A stretch of DNA of 50,992 nucleotides from Planomicrobium sp. CPCC 101079 (lineage in GTDB: Bacteria > Bacillota > Bacilli > Bacillales_A > Planococcaceae). Shown here in pieces: positions 20,703 through 31,416 of the stretch. The first letter of the stretch is position 1. Each line of letters starts with the position of its first letter. A program made the position numbers and the translations under genes. Below the pieces are notes generated by a model. That model had not been told where the DNA came from. It worked only from the letters and a program-made list of their open reading frames with translations, and did not search any database. The stretch is from assembly GCF_007859275.1 (NCBI RefSeq), contig NZ_VOHC01000012.1, positions 1-50,992 on the forward strand, read 5' to 3'.

Positions 20703-20714
20703 CTACTGCAACTC

Positions 20715-20748
20715 AAAGAGCCTTCTGCGCGAAATGGGCTCTTTTTTT
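20715..20748 (+). terminator. spoVG terminator
   Basis: AAAGAGCC pairs with GGGCTCTTT around a 13-base loop and runs into seven T. Confidence 0.9.
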
Positions 20749-20776
20749 GTTGCCCTCCCGTAATGTAATGCCCTAG

Positions 20777-20798
20777 AACCTTGAATTGTCAAGGTTTT
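20777..20798 (+). terminator. Terminator-like hairpin overlapping the glmU promoter
   Basis: AACCTTGA pairs with TCAAGGTT (loop ATTG), followed by T. It would be a second stop for spoVG read-through. The glmU -35 hexamer lies in this stem. Confidence 0.5.
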
Positions 20799-20809
20799 TC
20801 CGCTATAGT
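20781..20809 (+). promoter_or_regulatory. Sigma-A promoter of glmU
   Basis: TTGAAT, 17-base spacer, TATAGT, about 90 bases before glmU. Confidence 0.62.
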
Positions 20810-20899
20810 CAATAAGGAAATATTAATATTTTAATCATTAATCAGCTAAATAACCACGATAAAGAACTACGATAAAAATTAGACGATGGAGGTCAACGG

Positions 20900-22270
20900 A
20901 TGAATACATACGCAGTAATTTTAGCAGCAGGCCAAGGAACGCGCATGAAGTCGAAGCTTTATAAAGTGCTTCACCCAGTATGCGGTATGCCGATGGTTGA
21001 ACACGTAACAAGAAATGTCAGTGAACTTGGCGTCGAAAAAATCGTTACGATTGTTGGCCATGGTGCTGAAAAAGTCCAGGAACAATTAGGTGCCAGAAGT
21101 GAGTATGCGCTGCAAGCGGAACAGCTTGGAACAGCCCATGCGGTTCAACAGGCAGCTTCGTTGATTGAAGGAAAGCCTGGTACAACATTGGTCGTCTGTG
21201 GGGATACACCGCTGATTCGGCCGGAAACAATGCAGGCATTGCTTGACCATCACAATGCAGCAGGAGCAAAAGCAACAATTCTTACCGCTATCGCTGACAA
21301 CCCGACAGGATACGGCCGTATTTTGCGCAGCGAAGCGGGAAGTGTTGAGCGAATCGTGGAACAAAAAGATGCATCATCTGAAGAGCAGCTTGTGAAGGAA
21401 ATTAACACCGGAACCTATTGCTTTGATAACGAATCTCTTTTCGAAGCGCTCAAGCTTGTATCGAATGACAATGTGCAAGGTGAATATTATCTGCCGGATG
21501 TTATTGAGATTTTGCAAAAACAAGGTGAAACAGTGGCTGCGTTTGCTACCGATAGTTTCGAAGAGACACTTGGCGTCAATGACCGGGTGGCATTAAGTGA
21601 AGCGGAGCGTATCATGCGTGCGCGCATTGCTGAAAAACACATGCGTGCCGGTGTATCAATCATTGATCCATCGTCCGCTTATATAAGCGCTCAAGCGGAA
21701 ATCGGCCGGGATACGATTCTTCAGCCAAACGTCATAATCGAAGGCAATACGAAAATTGGAGAAGATTGTTTTATTTCTTCCGGCACGACGATTTCCAATA
21801 GCGTCATCGGAGACCGTACAAGCGTCCGTTCATCTCATGTTTACGACAGTAGTGTTGGGGAAGATGCAGCGGTAGGACCGTTTGCTCACCTGCGCCCTGA
21901 AAGCAATTTAGGAAACGATGTGAAAATCGGTAATTTTGTCGAAGTGAAAAAAGCTGCTCTTGGCAACGGCAGCAAAGTTTCCCATTTAAGTTATATCGGT
22001 GACGCAGAAGTTGGCACGAACGTCAATATTGGCTGTGGGACCATCACCGTCAATTACGATGGCAAAAATAAATACTTGACTACGATTGAGGATGACTCGT
22101 TCATCGGATGCAACTCGAACCTTATTGCACCTGTTACTATCGGTAAAGGGTCATATGTAGCCGCAGGATCAACTATTTCGAAAAATGTGCCAAGCGATGC
22201 ATTAGCAATTGCACGGGCTCGCCAAGAAAATAAAGAAGGCTATGTCACCAAACTAAACGGGAAAAAATAG
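20900..22270 (+). CDS. glmU: Bifunctional UDP-N-acetylglucosamine pyrophosphorylase / GlcN-1-P acetyltransferase
   Basis: It makes UDP-GlcNAc, the precursor of peptidoglycan and teichoic acids, in two steps. The N-terminal nucleotidyltransferase (1-about 230) has [18 protein letters not shown] and VCGDTPL. The C-terminal left-handed beta helix (about 250-456) has many hexapeptide repeats and the acetyl-CoA site region GNFVEVKKA...[10 protein letters not shown]. The 456 residues match family length. GGAGGT lies six bases before the ATG. prs follows after 15 bases, as in B. subtilis. Confidence 0.97.
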   Translation: MNTYAVILAAGQGTRMKSKLYKVLHPVCGMPMVEHVTRNVSELGVEKIVTIVGHGAEKVQEQLGARSEYALQAEQLGTAHAVQQAASLIEGKPGTTLVVCGDTPLIRPETMQALLDHHNAAGAKATILTAIADNPTGYGRILRSEAGSVERIVEQKDASSEEQLVKEINTGTYCFDNESLFEALKLVSNDNVQGEYYLPDVIEILQKQGETVAAFATDSFEETLGVNDRVALSEAERIMRARIAEKHMRAGVSIIDPSSAYISAQAEIGRDTILQPNVIIEGNTKIGEDCFISSGTTISNSVIGDRTSVRSSHVYDSSVGEDAAVGPFAHLRPESNLGNDVKIGNFVEVKKAALGNGSKVSHLSYIGDAEVGTNVNIGCGTITVNYDGKNKYLTTIEDDSFIGCNSNLIAPVTIGKGSYVAAGSTISKNVPSDALAIARARQENKEGYVTKLNGKK

Positions 22271-22285
22271 GAGGGCTCTCACTCG

Positions 22286-23248
22286 ATGAGTTATCAAAAT
22301 ACAGGCGATAAGTTAAAAATCTTTTCATTGAATTCGAATCGGCAGCTTGCAGAAGAAATTGCGCAAAACGTAGGCATTCCGCTTGGGAAATGTTCCGTAA
22401 CAAAGTTCAGTGACGGTGAAATCCAGATCAATATCGAAGAAAGCATTCGGGGGTGCGATGTCTTCATCGTGCAATCGACTTCAGAACCGGTCAATGAAAA
22501 CTTGATGGAGCTATTGATTATGGTGGATGCGGTTAAACGCGCATCTGCCCGCACGGTCAACGTAGTGATTCCGTATTATGGCTATGCGCGCCAAGACCGC
22601 AAAGCCCGCTCGCGTGAACCGATCACAGCGAAACTTGTTGCGAATTTACTGGAAACTGCTGGAGTGACTCGTGCAATTGTTTTGGACTTGCATGCGCCTC
22701 AGATTCAAGGATTTTTTGATATTTTGATTGACCATCTATTGGCTGTGCCTCTTCTTTCCGAGTATTTTATAAATGACAGCGGCATTGATTTGTCAAACGT
22801 CATTATTGTTTCACCAGACCACGGCGGCGTAACGCGTGCCCGTAAAATGGCGGACCGCTTGAAAGCACCAATTGCCATTATCGACAAACGCCGCCCGCGG
22901 CCGAACGTCTCGGAAGTGATGAATATCATCGGAAATGTTGAAGGCAAAACAGCCATCATTATCGATGACATCATTGACACTGCGGGCACAATGTCGCTCG
23001 CTGCGGGGGCGTTGGTTAAAAGTGGAGCGAAAGAAGTTTACGCATGCTCTACCCATCCAGTTCTTTCAGGGCCGGCAGTTCAACGCATCAACGATTCTGT
23101 GATCAAGGAATTGGTTATTACAAATTCAATCGCTTTGCCGGAACACAAGAAATCTCCGAAAATCAAGCAATTGTCTGTAGCGAAACTGTTGGCGGAAACG
23201 ATTGTCCGCGTGCACGAACAAAAATCTGTCAGCACCCTGTTCGATTGA
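22286..23248 (+). CDS. prs: Ribose-phosphate pyrophosphokinase
   Basis: It makes PRPP from ribose-5-phosphate and ATP for nucleotide, His and Trp synthesis. Motifs are the [16 protein letters not shown] region, the ATP flexible loop [31 protein letters not shown] and the PRPP loop [11 protein letters not shown]. The 320 residues are normal. GGAGGG stands 10-11 bases before the ATG and lies just after the glmU stop. Its product also controls PurR, encoded 2.4 kb upstream. No terminator was recognised between it and ctc. Confidence 0.97.
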   Translation: MSYQNTGDKLKIFSLNSNRQLAEEIAQNVGIPLGKCSVTKFSDGEIQINIEESIRGCDVFIVQSTSEPVNENLMELLIMVDAVKRASARTVNVVIPYYGYARQDRKARSREPITAKLVANLLETAGVTRAIVLDLHAPQIQGFFDILIDHLLAVPLLSEYFINDSGIDLSNVIIVSPDHGGVTRARKMADRLKAPIAIIDKRRPRPNVSEVMNIIGNVEGKTAIIIDDIIDTAGTMSLAAGALVKSGAKEVYACSTHPVLSGPAVQRINDSVIKELVITNSIALPEHKKSPKIKQLSVAKLLAETIVRVHEQKSVSTLFD

Positions 23249-23275
23249 CCAGTAAACCGCCTGTTCCTTATCTAT

Positions 23276-23301
23276 GTTTGCGCTTCTAGGCGTTAGGGTA
23301 T
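23276..23301 (+). promoter_or_regulatory. Sigma-B promoter of ctc
   Basis: GTTTGC, 14-base spacer, GGGTAT: a perfect sigma-B -10 with a four-of-six -35 (consensus GTTTAA). It lies 39 bases before ctc, a classical sigma-B-controlled gene in B. subtilis. Confidence 0.72.
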
Positions 23302-23339
23302 TTATCCATTATGTACTTAACTAATGGAGGGTGACCTAA

Positions 23340-23978
23340 ATGACTGGAAAAATAACGGCACAAAAACGGGAAAGCGGAAAACCACATTCAGTATTAACTG
23401 ATTTGCGAGGGAAAGGCGAAGTTCCAGGCGTGGTCTACGGCTATCAAGTAGAAACTACGCCGATTTCAGTCTCTGAAATCGATTTGATTAAAACGTTGCG
23501 TGAATCTGGACGCAACGGAGTCATTAGTTTAGACGTGGATGGAAAAACAATCAACGTCGTATTAAGCGATTACCAAATGGATGCATTAAAAGGCAGCTTC
23601 AAGCATGTCGATTTTCTGGCAGTCAATATGTCTGATGAACTGGAAGTTTCAGTAGCTGTCCATACAGTCGGTGAATCTGCCGGTGAAAAAGAAAACGGCG
23701 TTTTGAACCAGCCAAACCGTGAAGTAACAATCAAAGTAAAACCAGCGGACATTCCGGATGCTTTGGAAGTTGACGTAACAAACTTAGCAGTTGGCGACCA
23801 TATTACAGTGGGCGATATCCGCGGGAATGTGTCTTATGAAATTCTGGAAGAAGATGACTTTATCTTAGTTTCCATCACGGCACCAACGCTTGATGTAGAA
23901 CTGGAAACACCGACAGACGAGGACGCTGAGCCGGAAGTAATCGGTGAAGATGCTCCAGGCAAAGAAAACGAAGCATAA
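23340..23978 (+). CDS. ctc: 50S ribosomal protein L25, general stress form (Ctc)
   Basis: It binds 5S rRNA in the large subunit and is induced by general stress in Bacillus. The N-terminal L25 beta-barrel (about 1-92; KPHSVLTDLRGKGEVPGVVYGY) is followed by the TL5/CTC C-terminal domain (about 95-185; PADIPDALEVDVTNL) and an acidic tail. The 212 residues fit Ctc. GGAGGGTGA is correctly placed before the ATG. A sigma-B-type promoter precedes it. Confidence 0.94.
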   Translation: MTGKITAQKRESGKPHSVLTDLRGKGEVPGVVYGYQVETTPISVSEIDLIKTLRESGRNGVISLDVDGKTINVVLSDYQMDALKGSFKHVDFLAVNMSDELEVSVAVHTVGESAGEKENGVLNQPNREVTIKVKPADIPDALEVDVTNLAVGDHITVGDIRGNVSYEILEEDDFILVSITAPTLDVELETPTDEDAEPEVIGEDAPGKENEA

Positions 23979-23984
23979 ATGACA

Positions 23985-24027
23985 CAAAAAAATAGGGACT
24001 GTCAGTCGACAGTCCCTATTTTTTTAT
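23985..24027 (+). terminator. ctc terminator
   Basis: A very strong stem of about 18 pairs (AAAAAAATAGGGACTGTC with its complement, loop AGTC) ends in a T run. Confidence 0.95.
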
Positions 24028-24041
24028 TTAGCAGAGGCTTA

Positions 24042-24050
24042 TGGTAAAAT
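24042..24050 (+). promoter_or_regulatory. Extended -10 promoter of pth
   Basis: TGG plus TAAAAT, 33 bases before pth and after the ctc terminator; the -35 is not obvious. Confidence 0.42.
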
Positions 24051-24082
24051 AGAAAGCAGCGAAAAGCAAAGGAAGAGTTATG

Positions 24083-24646
24083 ATGAAGTTGATAATCGGG
24101 CTAGGGAATCCTGGCAAAACATATGCCGGAACACGGCACAATATCGGATTTGAAGTGGTCGATTTTTTGGCAGATAAGTGGAATGCCCCTTTGACGCAAT
24201 CGAAATTCAAGGGAATGTACTCCATCATCCATCGGCCTGAAGGAAAAGTCATGCTGTTAAAGCCGCTTACTTATATGAATTTATCAGGCGAATGTGTTGG
24301 AGCTTTAATGGATTACTACGATATCGCTATTGAAGATATTGTGGTTATTTATGACGATTTAGATTTGCCGACCGGGCAACTTCGGCTGCGCCAAAAAGGC
24401 AGCGCCGGCGGTCATAATGGCATTAAATCGCTCATTCAACATTTAGGAAGCCAACAATTCAACCGGCTGCGCATTGGCATCGATCGTCCGCCTGCAGGCA
24501 TGAAAGTGCCGGATTACGTATTGTCGCGGTTTTCAAAAGACGAAGCTCCGGAAGTAGCAGAAGCGGTCCAAAAAAGTGCCGACGCATGTGAATTCTGGTT
24601 GTCGAAACCGTTTATAGACGTCATGACCAAGTTCAACGGAGCATGA
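24083..24646 (+). CDS. pth: Peptidyl-tRNA hydrolase
   Basis: It releases tRNA from peptidyl-tRNAs dropped by stalled ribosomes (SpoVC in B. subtilis). Catalytic elements are N9 and H19 in [18 protein letters not shown], plus the [14 protein letters not shown] and [12 protein letters not shown] blocks. Two ATGs are adjacent; the second (24083) has better spacing from AAGGAAG and gives the family's usual [11 protein letters not shown] start, 187 residues. A terminator follows, so it is probably monocistronic. Confidence 0.95.
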   Translation: MKLIIGLGNPGKTYAGTRHNIGFEVVDFLADKWNAPLTQSKFKGMYSIIHRPEGKVMLLKPLTYMNLSGECVGALMDYYDIAIEDIVVIYDDLDLPTGQLRLRQKGSAGGHNGIKSLIQHLGSQQFNRLRIGIDRPPAGMKVPDYVLSRFSKDEAPEVAEAVQKSADACEFWLSKPFIDVMTKFNGA

Positions 24647-24650
24647 TCTC

Positions 24651-24682
24651 GCTTTGGCGCAAATTGCGTTCAGAGCTTTTTT
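24651..24682 (+). terminator. pth terminator
   Basis: GCTTTG pairs with CAGAGC and an inner CGCA/TGCG stem forms across a small internal loop; six T follow. Confidence 0.65.
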
Positions 24683-24785
24683 CTGTTTCTTTATCTTTTT
24701 TCTTGATTGAGATTCGCATGGCTTAACAAGAGGTATATCCCTTAATATAAAAAGTTTCACTTTTACCCGGAGAGGAGGAATCTTC

Positions 24786-27700
24786 ATGGAACATATCTTA
24801 CGAGCATTTTCAGAGGATTCTCATACAAAACGATTTATCGAAGATTTGAAAAAAGGACAGGACCATCAGCTGGTTTCAGGCCTTTCAGGCAGTGCCCGGT
24901 CGATTTTTTACCAGACGGTATGGGCGCAACTGGAAGAGCCTTTATTGATTGTTACACCGAATTTGCTGCATGCACAGCGCGTCTATGATGATTTGATTAA
25001 ATTAATGGGCGAAGAAAATGTCCATTTGTATCCAGCTGACGAATTAATTGCTGCAGATATTTCATTTTCAGGGCCTGAACTCAGGGCCCACCGTATCGAT
25101 ACGCTCGATCATATGAAGAATATGGGCAAAGGCATCTACGTGACGCCGGTGGCCGGCATGCGGAAGCTTTTGCCATCAAAAGCACAATGGGACATTTCCA
25201 CTCTGCATACGGCAGAAGGTGAAGAGCTTGATACGGAGCAATGGTTGTCAAAATTAGTGGCGATGGGGTATTCACGGACTTCAATGGTGACGACTCCAGG
25301 GGAATTTGCCCTGCGCGGCGGTATCCTTGATATTTATCCGTTAAATTTTGAGCACCCGGTACGCATTGAACTGTTTGATGTCGAGGTAGATTCCATTCGT
25401 TTGTTTTCGGCGGAAGATCAGCGCTCACTTGAGAAATTACGCTCACTTCGAATTTTGCCGGCAAGCGAGCTTGTGCTGTCGACGCTTCAACAGCGGAAAC
25501 TGGCGGACAAGCTGGAAGACCAGTTAGCTCATACGTTGAAAAAGATAAAAGCCGATGATACAAAAGAAGCCTTGCTCATGCACATCCAGCACGATATCGA
25601 CATGCTCCGGCAAGGAAATGTGCCGGATGGCGTGGCGAAATACGCAGCTTTGGTCGAAGAGCAATCGGCCTTTTTAGGCGATTACTTCCCTGAGAGCGGT
25701 TTTGTCTTTTTCGATGAACTGGGGCGCATCCAAGAAATGACAGAAACGCTGGAGCGGGAAGAAGGCGACTGGATTGTCTCGCTATTGGAAGAAGGCAAGT
25801 TTCTTCACGATGTCCACTTGGCGTACCCGTTCCGTGAAGTGCTGTCTCGTTTAAAACAGAAAATGACTTTTTTATCGCTTTTTGTCCGGACATTCCCGAT
25901 GATATCAGTGAAGAAATCAGTGGCTTATTCAAGCAAGCCAATGCAGTCGTTCCATGGACAAATGAATTTATTAAAAGCGGAAGTCGAGCGCTGGGAGCTC
26001 GCGAAGTTCCGCGTCTTTATCGTGGCACCAGGCGAGGCGCGTCTGAAAAAAGTGCGTTCGGTGCTTGAAGATTACGGCATGGAAGCAGAAATAGCGGAAG
26101 CAGCTGCCGAACTGCAAGGCGGCAAAGTGTACTTGATCGACGGAGATTTAGCGAACGGTTTTGAAATACCGCTCCAGCGTTTTGCGGTTCTTACTGATTC
26201 TGAACTTTTCACCAAGCAAGCGAAGAAGAAATCACGTCCGCAAAAAATGACAAACGCGGAACGCATCAAAAGCTATTCCGAAATCAAGCCCGGCGATTAC
26301 ATTGTCCATGTCCATCACGGCATCGGGCGTTATGTCGGCATTGAAACGCTTGAAATCGGCGGCGTACACAAAGACTATCTGCATATTGTGTACAAAGCGG
26401 ACGATAAATTGTTTGTGCCGGTCGATCAAATTGATTTGATTCAAAAATACATTGCTTCCGAAGAAAAAGAACCGAAACTGCATAAAATGGGCGGAGCGGA
26501 ATGGCAAAAAACCCGTAAGAAAGTATCGGCTGCCGTTCAGGATATAGCGGATGATTTGATCAAGCTGTATGCGGAACGCGAAGCGCAAAAAGGCTATGCA
26601 TTCTCAGAAGAGCAGGACATGCAGCGCCAGTTTGAAGCGGAATTCCCATATGAAGAAACTACCGATCAGTTGCGGTCGATTGCGGAAGTAAAGCGGGACA
26701 TGGAAAAAGAACGCCCGATGGATCGCTTAATCTGTGGCGATGTAGGCTATGGGAAAACAGAGGTAGCGATTCGTGCTGCATTCAAAGCTGTATTGGATGG
26801 CAAGCAAGTGGCCTTTTTGGTGCCAACAACTATTCTTGCCCAACAGCATTTTGAAACAATGAGTGAGCGTTTTAAAGATTACCCGATTGAAGTCGGTTTA
26901 ATGAGCCGATTCCGTTCGAAAAAACAGCAGACGGAGACGATCAAAGGCTTAAAAAATGGTTCGGTGGATGTGGTAATCGGCACACACCGGATTTTGTCGA
27001 AAGACTTGATATACAAAGATCTTGGGTTGCTCATCATTGATGAAGAGCAACGCTTTGGCGTTACCCATAAAGAAAAGATCAAGCAAATGAAGACCAATGT
27101 TGACGTGTTGACATTGACGGCAACGCCAATTCCACGGACGCTTCACATGTCGATGATCGGGGTGCGCGATTTGTCGGTTATCGAAACGCCGCCTGAAAAC
27201 CGTTTTCCGGTGCAAAGTTATGTCATGGAATATAACGGCACGCTCGTACGTGAAGCGATTGAGCGGGAAATGGCACGCGGCGGCCAAGTGTTTTTCCTGT
27301 ACAACCGGGTCGATGACATGACACGGAAAGTAGAAGAAATCCAAGCCTTGGTGCCGGAAGCTCGCGTCGGTTATGCGCACGGTCAAATGACTGAGCGGGA
27401 GTTGGAATCAGTCATTATAAGCTTTTTGGACGGCGACTATGATGTGCTCGTGACGACAACCATCATTGAAACGGGCATTGATATTCCAAACGTCAATACG
27501 TTGATCATCCATAACGCCGACCGCATGGGCTTGTCCCAGCTTTACCAGCTGCGCGGGCGCGTCGGCCGGTCGAGCCGGGTGGCCTATGCCTATTTCATGT
27601 ACCAGCGGGATAAAGTATTGACAGACGTAGCGGAAAAACGTTTGATGGCCATCAAAGAATTTACCGAACTTGGTTCCGGATTCAAGATTGCCATGCGCGA

Positions 27701-28319
27701 CTTGACGATCCGCGGAGCCGGCAATTTGCTCGGTTCGCAGCAACATGGGTTTATTGACTCTGTCGGCTTTGATCTGTATTCGCAAATGTTGAAAGAAGCG
27801 GTGGAAGAACGCCAGACAGGCATCAAAAAAGAAGAAATACCGGAAATCGAGATTTCTTTGGATATCGATGCTTATATCCCGGACTCTTATATTAGCGATG
27901 GCTACCAGAAAATCCAGATGTACAAACGGGTGAAAGGCATCGAGACGGCAGAAGAAGTGGACGAGCTGCAAGACGAGCTGATCGACCGCTTCGGCGACAT
28001 GCCGCTTGAAACCGACCGTCTCCTGCGCATTGCCCGCATGAAAGTCTGGGCACGCATGGTAGGAGTAGAGTCGATCAAGCAAAACGGAAAGATTGTTTCG
28101 ATTCGCCTAAGCGAAAAAGGGACGTCTGCTGTTAATGGCGGGAAATTGGTGGAAGACTCCGCCAAGTTTGGCCGGGCAGTTGGCTTCAGCATGGCTGGCC
28201 AACAACTAGTCATGACAATCGACGAAAACAAAACCACAAAGCACCATCCTTTCGATGTGCTTGAAGGCATGATGCAATTTCTGCCGGAATCGCTCCGGGA
28301 GGAAAGGTCGATTAGTTAA
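24786..28319 (+). CDS. mfd: Transcription-repair coupling factor Mfd
   Basis: It is a DNA translocase that removes RNA polymerase stalled at lesions and recruits UvrA. Domains in order are a UvrB-like N-terminus (about 1-350, with MVTTPGEFALRGGILDIYP), a CarD-like RNA-polymerase interaction domain (about 490-560, KPGDYIVHVHHGIGRY), superfamily 2 helicase with GDVGYGKTEVA near 650 and IDEEQRFGV near 752, and a TRG and C-terminal UvrA-binding region. The 1177 residues match B. subtilis Mfd (1177). GGAGG precedes the ATG. spoVT, which follows mfd in B. subtilis, is absent. Confidence 0.97.
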   Translation: MEHILRAFSEDSHTKRFIEDLKKGQDHQLVSGLSGSARSIFYQTVWAQLEEPLLIVTPNLLHAQRVYDDLIKLMGEENVHLYPADELIAADISFSGPELRAHRIDTLDHMKNMGKGIYVTPVAGMRKLLPSKAQWDISTLHTAEGEELDTEQWLSKLVAMGYSRTSMVTTPGEFALRGGILDIYPLNFEHPVRIELFDVEVDSIRLFSAEDQRSLEKLRSLRILPASELVLSTLQQRKLADKLEDQLAHTLKKIKADDTKEALLMHIQHDIDMLRQGNVPDGVAKYAALVEEQSAFLGDYFPESGFVFFDELGRIQEMTETLEREEGDWIVSLLEEGKFLHDVHLAYPFREVLSRLKQKMTFLSLFVRTFPMISVKKSVAYSSKPMQSFHGQMNLLKAEVERWELAKFRVFIVAPGEARLKKVRSVLEDYGMEAEIAEAAAELQGGKVYLIDGDLANGFEIPLQRFAVLTDSELFTKQAKKKSRPQKMTNAERIKSYSEIKPGDYIVHVHHGIGRYVGIETLEIGGVHKDYLHIVYKADDKLFVPVDQIDLIQKYIASEEKEPKLHKMGGAEWQKTRKKVSAAVQDIADDLIKLYAEREAQKGYAFSEEQDMQRQFEAEFPYEETTDQLRSIAEVKRDMEKERPMDRLICGDVGYGKTEVAIRAAFKAVLDGKQVAFLVPTTILAQQHFETMSERFKDYPIEVGLMSRFRSKKQQTETIKGLKNGSVDVVIGTHRILSKDLIYKDLGLLIIDEEQRFGVTHKEKIKQMKTNVDVLTLTATPIPRTLHMSMIGVRDLSVIETPPENRFPVQSYVMEYNGTLVREAIEREMARGGQVFFLYNRVDDMTRKVEEIQALVPEARVGYAHGQMTERELESVIISFLDGDYDVLVTTTIIETGIDIPNVNTLIIHNADRMGLSQLYQLRGRVGRSSRVAYAYFMYQRDKVLTDVAEKRLMAIKEFTELGSGFKIAMRDLTIRGAGNLLGSQQHGFIDSVGFDLYSQMLKEAVEERQTGIKKEEIPEIEISLDIDAYIPDSYISDGYQKIQMYKRVKGIETAEEVDELQDELIDRFGDMPLETDRLLRIARMKVWARMVGVESIKQNGKIVSIRLSEKGTSAVNGGKLVEDSAKFGRAVGFSMAGQQLVMTIDENKTTKHHPFDVLEGMMQFLPESLREERSIS

Positions 28320-28335
28320 TTTTCAATGGGAATGA

Positions 28336-29940
28336 GTGAATCCGGTGAACAATGAAGGCACAATGAAATCGTTTATGAAAGGCGCAGTCCTTCTGACGCT
28401 GGCAAGCTTGATTGTTAAGTTGCTCAGCGCGGTGTACCGGGTACCTTTTCAAAATATGGTCGGTGATCACGGATTCTATATTTACCAGCAAGTTTATCCG
28501 TTTGTTGGCATTTTTAGCATTTGGACATCATACGGTTTTGCGGTGGCGGTATCAAAAGTGATGGCAGACCATGAACCGCATCACCATGCTGCCATTTTGC
28601 GCACTGCTTTTGGCTGTATAACCGCTATTTCGGTGTTGTTCTTTGCTTTTTTGTTTTTCGGTTCAGGCCTGTTGTCGGACTGGATGGGGGATGAAAAGCT
28701 CAGCGGGTTGCTGAAGGTCAGTGCATTTGCCATTCTCTTAATGCCGCCGCTCGCTGTCGTGAAAGGCTATTTCCAGTCGCATAATTTGATGGAACCAGTC
28801 GCGTATGCACAAGTATCGGATCAAGCTGTCCGTATATCGGTCATTTTACTTGGCACATGGATTCTTGTTTCAAGCGGTGCTTCTCTATATGCTGCAGGAC
28901 AAATGGCGATTTTCGGGACTGTGGCAGGCGGCATAGCAGGTCTCTTGCTGTTGATTTGGTATTTTCGAAAAAGCTTTACCGCTCTGCCAAAGCCTGTTCC
29001 GATTCAGAAAGGACCGATTTTGAGAAAAATTATGGCCATCAGCTTTAGTATCAGCATGGGTTCGCTCCTGCTCCTATTTTTCCAACTGGTGGATTCGTTT
29101 ACGGTTTTCCGGTTGCTGACAGAAAGCGGAGTGGGGCGTATGGCGGCAATGGAGCAAAAAGGCATCTATGACCGCGGCCAGCCGCTTGTCCAGTTCGGCC
29201 TGTTAATTGCGACTTCGCTGTCGCTTGCAATCGTTCCGCTTATTGCCCATATGTCCAAAAAGCAAAGCGGCCGCTCCGCCAATCTGTACGTCCAATTGGC
29301 ATTTCGCACCTCATTCCTGTTTGCTTTTGCAGCAGCGGTGGGACTAACATTCGTCATGCCCTACGTCAACGAAGCGCTGTTTCAAACGCGGGAAGAATCA
29401 TTTGCACTCATTGTGTTCAGTTGGCAGATCGTTTGGATGTCACTGCTGCTTGTCATGAACGCTATGCTTCAAGGCGTTGGGAAAACAAAATTGCCGGCGC
29501 TGCTTCTCGTAGGAGGGGTGCTGATTAAAATTGCCTGCAATTGGCTGCTGATACCGGCATGGGGCATTACAGGTGCAGCGGTTGCGGGAAATATCGCACT
29601 CTGTTTTATCTCTGTCCGCTTGATTTGGTATTTTAAAAAAGTCTGGCCACTGCATTTTGCGCCGTTCCGTTATTACGGTTGGTTGTTTACTGCCTCATTT
29701 GCAATGTCAGCAGTTGTGGTCTTATGGGCCTTATTGTCTGATTGGGTATTGTTTGATGGCCTTCCAAGCCGGTTGTCTGCTTTATTTACAACGCTTACGG
29801 CAGTGCCGCTCGGAGCTTTTGTCTTTTTGCTTATTATTGCAAAGAGCCGCATCGTTACGGAAAAGGAATGGTACATCATTCCGTTCGGCCGCAAAATGGC
29901 TGGCCTTCAATTAGCTATAAATTCTAGAAGAAAAAGGTGA
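28336..29940 (+). CDS. MurJ/SpoVB-type polysaccharide lipid flippase (YabM)
   Basis: This integral membrane protein of the MOP exporter superfamily has 534 residues, about 14 hydrophobic segments and a MKGAVLLTLASLIVKLLSAVYRVPFQ-type start. Close homologues (YabM, SpoVB, YtgP) move lipid-linked oligosaccharides; a role in peptidoglycan precursor or polysaccharide flipping is likely, but the exact substrate is not readable. The start is uncertain: GTG 28336 (used), GTG 28345 or ATG 28363 are all in frame, with weak ribosome sites. It begins 16 bases after mfd and ends six bases before mazG. Confidence 0.85.
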   Translation: MNPVNNEGTMKSFMKGAVLLTLASLIVKLLSAVYRVPFQNMVGDHGFYIYQQVYPFVGIFSIWTSYGFAVAVSKVMADHEPHHHAAILRTAFGCITAISVLFFAFLFFGSGLLSDWMGDEKLSGLLKVSAFAILLMPPLAVVKGYFQSHNLMEPVAYAQVSDQAVRISVILLGTWILVSSGASLYAAGQMAIFGTVAGGIAGLLLLIWYFRKSFTALPKPVPIQKGPILRKIMAISFSISMGSLLLLFFQLVDSFTVFRLLTESGVGRMAAMEQKGIYDRGQPLVQFGLLIATSLSLAIVPLIAHMSKKQSGRSANLYVQLAFRTSFLFAFAAAVGLTFVMPYVNEALFQTREESFALIVFSWQIVWMSLLLVMNAMLQGVGKTKLPALLLVGGVLIKIACNWLLIPAWGITGAAVAGNIALCFISVRLIWYFKKVWPLHFAPFRYYGWLFTASFAMSAVVVLWALLSDWVLFDGLPSRLSALFTTLTAVPLGAFVFLLIIAKSRIVTEKEWYIIPFGRKMAGLQLAINSRRKR

Positions 29941-29946
29941 TCACCT

Positions 29947-31416
29947 ATGAATACCATTCATATCATCGGCCTCGGGGCAGGGGATTTGGATCAATTGCCG
30001 TTGGGTGTCTATAAAAGTTTGAAAAAAGCGGAAAGGCTTTATGTTCGGACAGCAGATCATCCGGTGTTGGCGGAATTGGCCGAAGAAGGCGTAACGTTTA
30101 CCAGCTTTGACGCCGTTTATGAAAAACACGATGCATTTGAACCAGTTTATGCAGAGATTGCCGCAACGCTTATCAAGATGGCGAAAGACGAAAAAGTGGT
30201 TTACGCAGTACCCGGACATCCTCTTGTGGCAGAACAAACTGTCCAAAACTTAATCGAAGCTGAGAAAAATGGCGATTGCCGCTTAAGCATCGAAGGCGGC
30301 CACAGCTTTTTGGATGCCCTGTTCGGGGCGCTCCGTATCGATCCAATTGAAGGATTTCAATTGGTTGATGGCACGGAAATGAAAAGCGGCCAGTTGAACA
30401 TGACGCAGCACCTTTTAATTGCCCAAGTGTATGACTCATTCAGCGCATCTGAAGTGAAATTGACGCTGATGGAAAAATACCCGGACGATTATCCGGTAAC
30501 GATTGTCACCGCCGCAGGTTCTGCAGCGGAATCGCTTCGTACCGTACCTCTTTATGAACTTGACCGCAGCACAGAAGTGAATAATTTGACGACCGTGTAT
30601 GTGCCGCCGGCAAAAGACCATATGCAGCGCTTGCGGGAGTGGCAGACGTTCCGTGATATTGTGGCGGTGCTCAGAAGCCCGGACGGCTGTCCGTGGGACC
30701 GGGAGCAGACGCATGAATCCTTGAGCCCTTACTTGATTGAAGAAGCGCACGAGCTGTTGCAGGCAATACGTGAGGAAGATGATGAAGCGGTGGCAGAAGA
30801 ACTCGGCGATGTGCTCCTGCAAATTTTCCTGCATGCCCAAATCGGCCAAGACAATGGCTATTTCCAGCTTGAAGATGTGCTGGAAGCGGTCAGTGCAAAA
30901 ATGATCCGCCGGCATCCGCATGTTTTCGGCGATGTCCAGGTTTCCGGTTCTGATGACGTGCTCGCCAATTGGCAAGCCATCAAAGCAGAGGAAAAGCCAA
31001 CATCCGCTTCATTGCTTGAAGGGCAGGAACGTTTCAGTTCCTCGCTTATGACCTCATACAACTACCAGAAAAAAGCGGCGAAAGTCGGCTTCAGCTGGCC
31101 GGATGCGGAAGGCGCCTGGGAAAAATTCCAGGAAGAGCTGCAGGAGTTCCAGGCAGAAGTGGCGAAAGGATCAAAAGACCGCCAATTAGACGAGCTTGGG
31201 GACTTATTATTTACGCTGGTCAATATTGCCCGGTTCTTTGATTTGTCGCCGGAAGAAGCAATGCTTCACGCAAACCGGAAATTCCAACAGCGCTTCGGCT
31301 ATGTGGAAAAACGGGTGAACGAAGGTACGGGTGACTTTGGCGATTACACGCTCGAGCAGCTTGATGAATTTTGGAACGAAGCCAAACACTTGGCACGAAA
31401 GGAAGAGGACAAATGA
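29947..31416 (+). CDS. mazG: Bifunctional tetrapyrrole methylase-fold / MazG nucleotide pyrophosphohydrolase (YabN)
   Basis: Its MazG part hydrolyses (d)NTPs to monophosphates, probably cleaning damaged nucleotides. The N-terminal half (about 1-215) is a tetrapyrrole methylase-like domain starting [16 protein letters not shown]. The C-terminal half holds the MazG module with the EExxE...ExxD metal motif in LIEEAHELL and ELGDVLLQ (about 262-290) and a second MazG-like repeat (about 380-470). The fused architecture is standard for Bacillales YabN (489 aa). The start has AAGGTGA eight bases upstream. It overlaps rqcP by four bases. Confidence 0.92.
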   Translation: MNTIHIIGLGAGDLDQLPLGVYKSLKKAERLYVRTADHPVLAELAEEGVTFTSFDAVYEKHDAFEPVYAEIAATLIKMAKDEKVVYAVPGHPLVAEQTVQNLIEAEKNGDCRLSIEGGHSFLDALFGALRIDPIEGFQLVDGTEMKSGQLNMTQHLLIAQVYDSFSASEVKLTLMEKYPDDYPVTIVTAAGSAAESLRTVPLYELDRSTEVNNLTTVYVPPAKDHMQRLREWQTFRDIVAVLRSPDGCPWDREQTHESLSPYLIEEAHELLQAIREEDDEAVAEELGDVLLQIFLHAQIGQDNGYFQLEDVLEAVSAKMIRRHPHVFGDVQVSGSDDVLANWQAIKAEEKPTSASLLEGQERFSSSLMTSYNYQKKAAKVGFSWPDAEGAWEKFQEELQEFQAEVAKGSKDRQLDELGDLLFTLVNIARFFDLSPEEAMLHANRKFQQRFGYVEKRVNEGTGDFGDYTLEQLDEFWNEAKHLARKEEDK

